The notes under the pieces: generated by a model
The model's database searches: none
Told to the model about the DNA's origin: nothing
Seen by the model: the letters and a program-made list of their open reading frames with translations, nothing else
From: an uncultured Clostridia bacterium
Lineage (GTDB): Bacteria; Bacillota; Clostridia; Oscillospirales; QAKW01
Direction: 5' to 3'
Assembly (NCBI GenBank): GCA_944387905.1
Contig: CALXGU010000017.1
Location: forward strand, 1 to 15,146
Length of the DNA: 15,146 nucleotides
Program-made: the position numbers and the translations under genes
In this document: piece after piece, positions 14,301 to 15,146 of the stretch
Numbering within the stretch: the first letter of the stretch is position 1
Layout of the letters: each line of letters begins with the position of its first letter

Positions 14301-15146
14301 TGACAGAGTCAAATGTAAGCCTGTTTGGATGGTGGAAACTAAGCGAAAAGCAGGATGACGGAAGACTGACAGTCAAAAACTGCAACTTCAGAAACGCTTT
14401 TGAGACAGATACATCGACATATCTGTATTTTGAGGGAAGAAACCACGTAAACAGCTCACAGGGCCAGACACTTGAGCTGAACTTGTATGACAACTGTTTC
14501 TATAACTTCCAGACCGCGGCATACGGATTTGTGATCTCGCCGTATGCTTACAGCAAAATAAATATAGTCGGCAATCTGTTCATGTCTACACAGGCCAAGA
14601 CGCAGCAGTATATAAGATTTGCGGATACAGCTGAGTACAACGACGTTTTGCAGATGAATATATTCAACAACCGTTTTGTAGGCGTATCCGGCACTTTCAA
14701 CAATGTTCCAAACAATACGATATTAAATCTGTCCGGAAATTACCTCAACAGCTATTCAGGCAGCTTTAAGACAGCTGTCACTACTGCTGCTCTTACCGGC
14801 AGCAACACTTCTAACAGCTGGCACTATACAAACTATGCTCTGACAACCCGTTCGGATACGATCGGCGCATTCTCCTTTACAAGCGACATAGCATGCGACA
14901 ACAACCTGAAAACTCTGCGGCTGTCGCTGGGTTCGGGCAAAACCACGTTTTCGCTTAACGATTATATCTCATACAATGACGGCAACACCTTTGCCATTGA
15001 TTCTGTCTCGGATATAACCTTAGTGCCGGTCGCAAACACAACATATACACTGACTGTATCAAAGGGAACGGCTTTTGAACAGTGGTCACTGACAGTAAGC
15101 GTAAATCCGGCGGATATGAGCGATCTGCATACTGCTCTTGATAATG
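8309..15146 (+). CDS. Giant secreted beta-helix repeat protein, partial (open at right edge)
   Basis: Translated by hand, this frame has no stop from the ATG at 8309 to the window end: 2,279 codons and still open. AGGAG precedes the start. A signal peptide (1-31, basic MLKVLKR, long hydrophobic core, cleavage after VNA) shows export. The mature protein has four homologous modules starting near residues 56, 610, 1201 and 1769. Each begins with an AYI/AYL strand and a cap (such as FSSFEAAY then TPVFILAPGTY). A right-handed beta-helix region follows, with coils like IHNNTF, IENNVF and IYNNAF, then a closing Y-x-x-(D/N)-(Y/F)-A-(M/L) block and a beta-sandwich rich in YTLTVSK-type strands. Composition is rich in Asn, Ser, Thr, Asp and Tyr and poor in Cys. 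I see no catalytic motif or wall anchor; an anchor or enzyme domain may lie beyond the edge. Adhesin, carbohydrate-binding or polysaccharide-processing roles are possible, none shown. Confidence 0.92.
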   Translation, partial: MLKVLKRLLSLILIIAMSAMLIPADIVSVNALSEDAQVPTQEVGSQLDYSQLQEHAYIVNPQWTNLSQGQNLSYQFRGTTYNETYDPSRHFSSFEAAYSYFESLYTLENGNLKSGISTVTPVFILAPGTYSQPRFTVRYNAIILGNNAGISPNADINIDTANPKSGWAENSARTTATTVNNGFSRSTRVNGSLTDNKYELAARSDGTDEFNIIIDGVDFSASADFLTLEDTSSALSRTMNVTIQNCQISTSNSSLYINDSNSSLNTNNYDFKNIRSVNTKTNGFYGVFASHIRMDGVYMTQSSGNLTNTGSMQKADFSFLMQNSYMYKNSGSYNITFKYTAADHKSAVMINHNLFYEHNSGSYGALVFYSTKTSRNASYTIDIHNNTFIVDKSYNTADKNTFLNGNSSYQQGTYTMTVNHNRVIGYTSLFPNMPNNANNIVADFNYNYFAPTYTSHSDVLGTESEYFSSTPYSDPIDIANLIYYEDYAMTIYSGMLDISGVSFYDDADIISIDNDNNLITAAYTCGINIPDPQLYFYDDGTSAAFYSDSDCTNRITSITAPSQEQITTVYAKVTNGSASKKVTVKLYGADASDSFVQSWTDPEGIINSSAYLLAPQTSEMSDGSEYESVWNGRTYMFTVGTNAFASIEDIFEAAGNSVPQIILPYGSYGHLSITKPCQIYGENYESAAAVGDGIFDWDNGFAWSSGKSSKVSQITLSCADVTISGIELTGAFNDTTRTSSGSVTFKNSVINITDTENNGFRTINISNSAVKNAVNSYTLDGIYIKSIPHDSDGSHVLIGGNLPSLLSVINCYADGSVSRLFDSQWDSTLYSWDCSVTVSECRFDGIDMYSSLFTDARDGTQNVGHSIAYTIENNVFKSSSSMSGYVISVSPACYTSLSIKNNIFVNDSSQNTKVLECDYKNLPHSNDTVVFENNRIIGFSGYIGAKNSQQANTPIDASKNYFAEYTEEFFSQASGVHPQGFALCTSYYADYALTQLKNPIDIEFTNKNGLTFDSINSLLELTADTNLQTLDFSDGYIENLQDNVISGTYAKDGSTADITNISLADIITTIDLKISTSDNPYIYSEYTLKIYRQIPDELKIEDIYSDKGQIAYIQITGGYVLTLPETSSDADITVITAQGASCALMLNGQNVNGVSGVESGQSKSYAIRVSNSQLYIDYSLTVLRPASSGISLDYDSYPQTAYIIDSDWSDPSSLQTVSFTYRGSQYTQQYDADRHFASFDAAYSHWLATDPDIIHDTPVFILTAGTYTNITLNYRAIILGTNAGINPNDPDADVSELLPGSAIQANSQWDTLNETVINGSVYRTTRVDGNNVLTLEKTVQDAEAAADEQMQFFLAVDGIKFTGSNYKLQCDDVDIGDRTDNENNISLTVTGYRKNTMYLQNIKSENQTSHIYSAQDTTFNYNSLTVKNLRITGFNSSALIRKYLDTLVFDSVYITDSSMSVSIFDVDGNMNMRHDMYYTIKNSAFVNNSLTRTIRIRTTPHQTGDFEKAELNIYNNAFIETGSAEWGIISVSAQLPGISTYIHDNLFCQLGEYKIKTAIEGNPEFYNNPMTMKVERNRFVGIQSFLPNLSDVSDQLLKELDMDFNNNYFSQTYESASDISGTLPQYISGPSGDYDPIGADSLVYYHDFAMQTLSSDFDITDIKFCGQDTISQIDNNSRTLDVILTQNLTGQLSFTTNGSGTHKVLYRAGSDQPVTQISYTEVLAGNTDYILTVSKNGISKNFSVTLEANEIDYFADTYADPAGEIQNSAYLLDPDVIYKNPGDTYIRNWKNTYYRFTVGENAFSDISQINAVRPDSHIQVIIPDTEIQGELKIPADTSVYGVNYDINPNTPVDSDISSDWTLSPQWGVYGQTEIGSVAIDRNATGTDVSLKGITLRGRFYDTERGISSASTSIVLENIVVEHENLLEESPYLYYSTVYTFTFTNPNNQTGNMNSDTGVMRNIRIEKIMCSQEVQEGRNRLLNEYLPSDFTIDGLYCDLTESNVSLFGWWKLSEKQDDGRLTVKNCNFRNAFETDTSTYLYFEGRNHVNSSQGQTLELNLYDNCFYNFQTAAYGFVISPYAYSKINIVGNLFMSTQAKTQQYIRFADTAEYNDVLQMNIFNNRFVGVSGTFNNVPNNTILNLSGNYLNSYSGSFKTAVTTAALTGSNTSNSWHYTNYALTTRSDTIGAFSFTSDIACDNNLKTLRLSLGSGKTTFSLNDYISYNDGNTFAIDSVSDITLVPVANTTYTLTVSKGTAFEQWSLTVSVNPADMSDLHTALDN
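8474..10135 (+). repeat. Module 1 (type A) of the giant protein
   Basis: Residues 56-609. The cap reads AYIVN, then FRGTTYNETYDPSRHFSSF, then TPVFILAPGTY and YNAIILGNNAGISPN. The beta-helix coils include NHNLFYEHN, IHNNTFIVD, VNHNRVIGY and FNYNYFAP. The closing block is YYEDYAMT (from residue 483), followed by about 125 residues of beta-sandwich. It is clearly homologous to module 3. Confidence 0.85.
10136..11908 (+). repeat. Module 2 (type B) of the giant protein, with extra sandwich domain
   Basis: Residues 610-1200. It starts NSSAYLL, then RTYMFTVGTNAFASI and IILPYGSYG with IYGENYE. Coils include IENNVFKSS, IKNNIFVND, FENNRIIGF and SKNYFAEY; the closing block is YYADYALT (from 987). The linker after it is about 214 residues instead of about 125 and holds a second Ig/cadherin-like domain (about 1097-1188). 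Modules 2 and 4 share the D-P-x-G-x-I-x-N-S-A-Y-L-L entry. Confidence 0.85.
11909..13612 (+). repeat. Module 3 (type A') of the giant protein
   Basis: Residues 1201-1768. Its cap mirrors module 1: AYIID, then YRGSQYTQQYDADRHFASF, TPVFILTAGTY and YRAIILGTNAGINPN. Coils include IKNSAFVNN, IYNNAFIET, IHDNLFCQL, VERNRFVGI and FNNNYFSQ; the closing block is YYHDFAMQT (from 1644). The linker ends with ILTVSKNGISKNFSVTL. The spacing to module 1 is 1,145 residues. Confidence 0.85.
13613..15146 (+). repeat. Module 4 (type B') of the giant protein, reaching the window edge
   Basis: Residues 1769-2279. It mirrors module 2: NSAYLLDP, then TYYRFTVGENAFSDI, VIIPDTEI and VYGVNYD. Coils include VKNCNFRNA, LYDNCFYNF, IVGNLFMST, IFNNRFVGV and LSGNYLNSY; the closing block is HYTNYALTT (from 2173). 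The linker sandwich (YTLTVSKGTAFEQWSLTV) is nearly complete at the edge. The spacing to module 2 is 1,159 residues. Confidence 0.82.

Overview
The window looks like a chromosomal segment of a Gram-positive anaerobe, most likely a Clostridia-class Bacillota (Ruminococcaceae/Oscillospiraceae-like). This is inferred from AGGAG/GGGGTG ribosome binding sites, consensus sigma-A promoters, Gram-positive signal peptides and lipoboxes, an amidase anchored by S-layer homology domains, and moderate G+C with AT-rich gaps. No tRNA, rRNA, CRISPR array, transposase or phage gene was seen.

The left part (1-4813) is transcribed leftward and encodes exported proteins. From the right these are an SLH-domain amidase (3188-4759) with its own promoter and a strong terminator, an M23 peptidase (2135-3046), and a two-gene unit of a matrixin-like zinc metalloprotease (943-1974) and a lipoprotein (249-941), whose stop and start codons lie one base apart. 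The lipoprotein is followed by the start of a nearly identical second copy that runs off the left edge (1-75) and has lost the lipidation cysteine. The metalloprotease unit has a perfect consensus promoter, but its signal-peptide frame is cut off from any upstream start codon at a run of seven A residues.

The middle part (4902-8208) is transcribed rightward and encodes housekeeping functions: a cytoplasmic type I L-asparaginase, a CPA2-type cation/proton antiporter with its own promoter, and a divergent GpsA-type glycerol-3-phosphate dehydrogenase 13 bases behind the antiporter. A hairpin terminator ends this unit.

The right part (8309-15146) is one uninterrupted reading frame of at least 2,279 codons that leaves the window still open. 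It starts with a signal peptide and is built from four large homologous modules of about 550-590 residues, arranged A-B-A'-B'. Each module is a predicted right-handed parallel beta-helix followed by an Ig/cadherin-like beta-sandwich linker. A perfect consensus promoter (TTGACA, 17 bp, TATAAT) lies just upstream. This giant secreted or surface protein is the most interesting object here. I do not recognise its family and can assign no enzymatic function.

Taken together, the window combines cell-envelope remodelling and surface display (amidase, M23 peptidase, metalloprotease plus lipoproteins, giant beta-helix protein) around a small metabolic and ion-transport block. Any functional link between the two sides is inference from proximity only.
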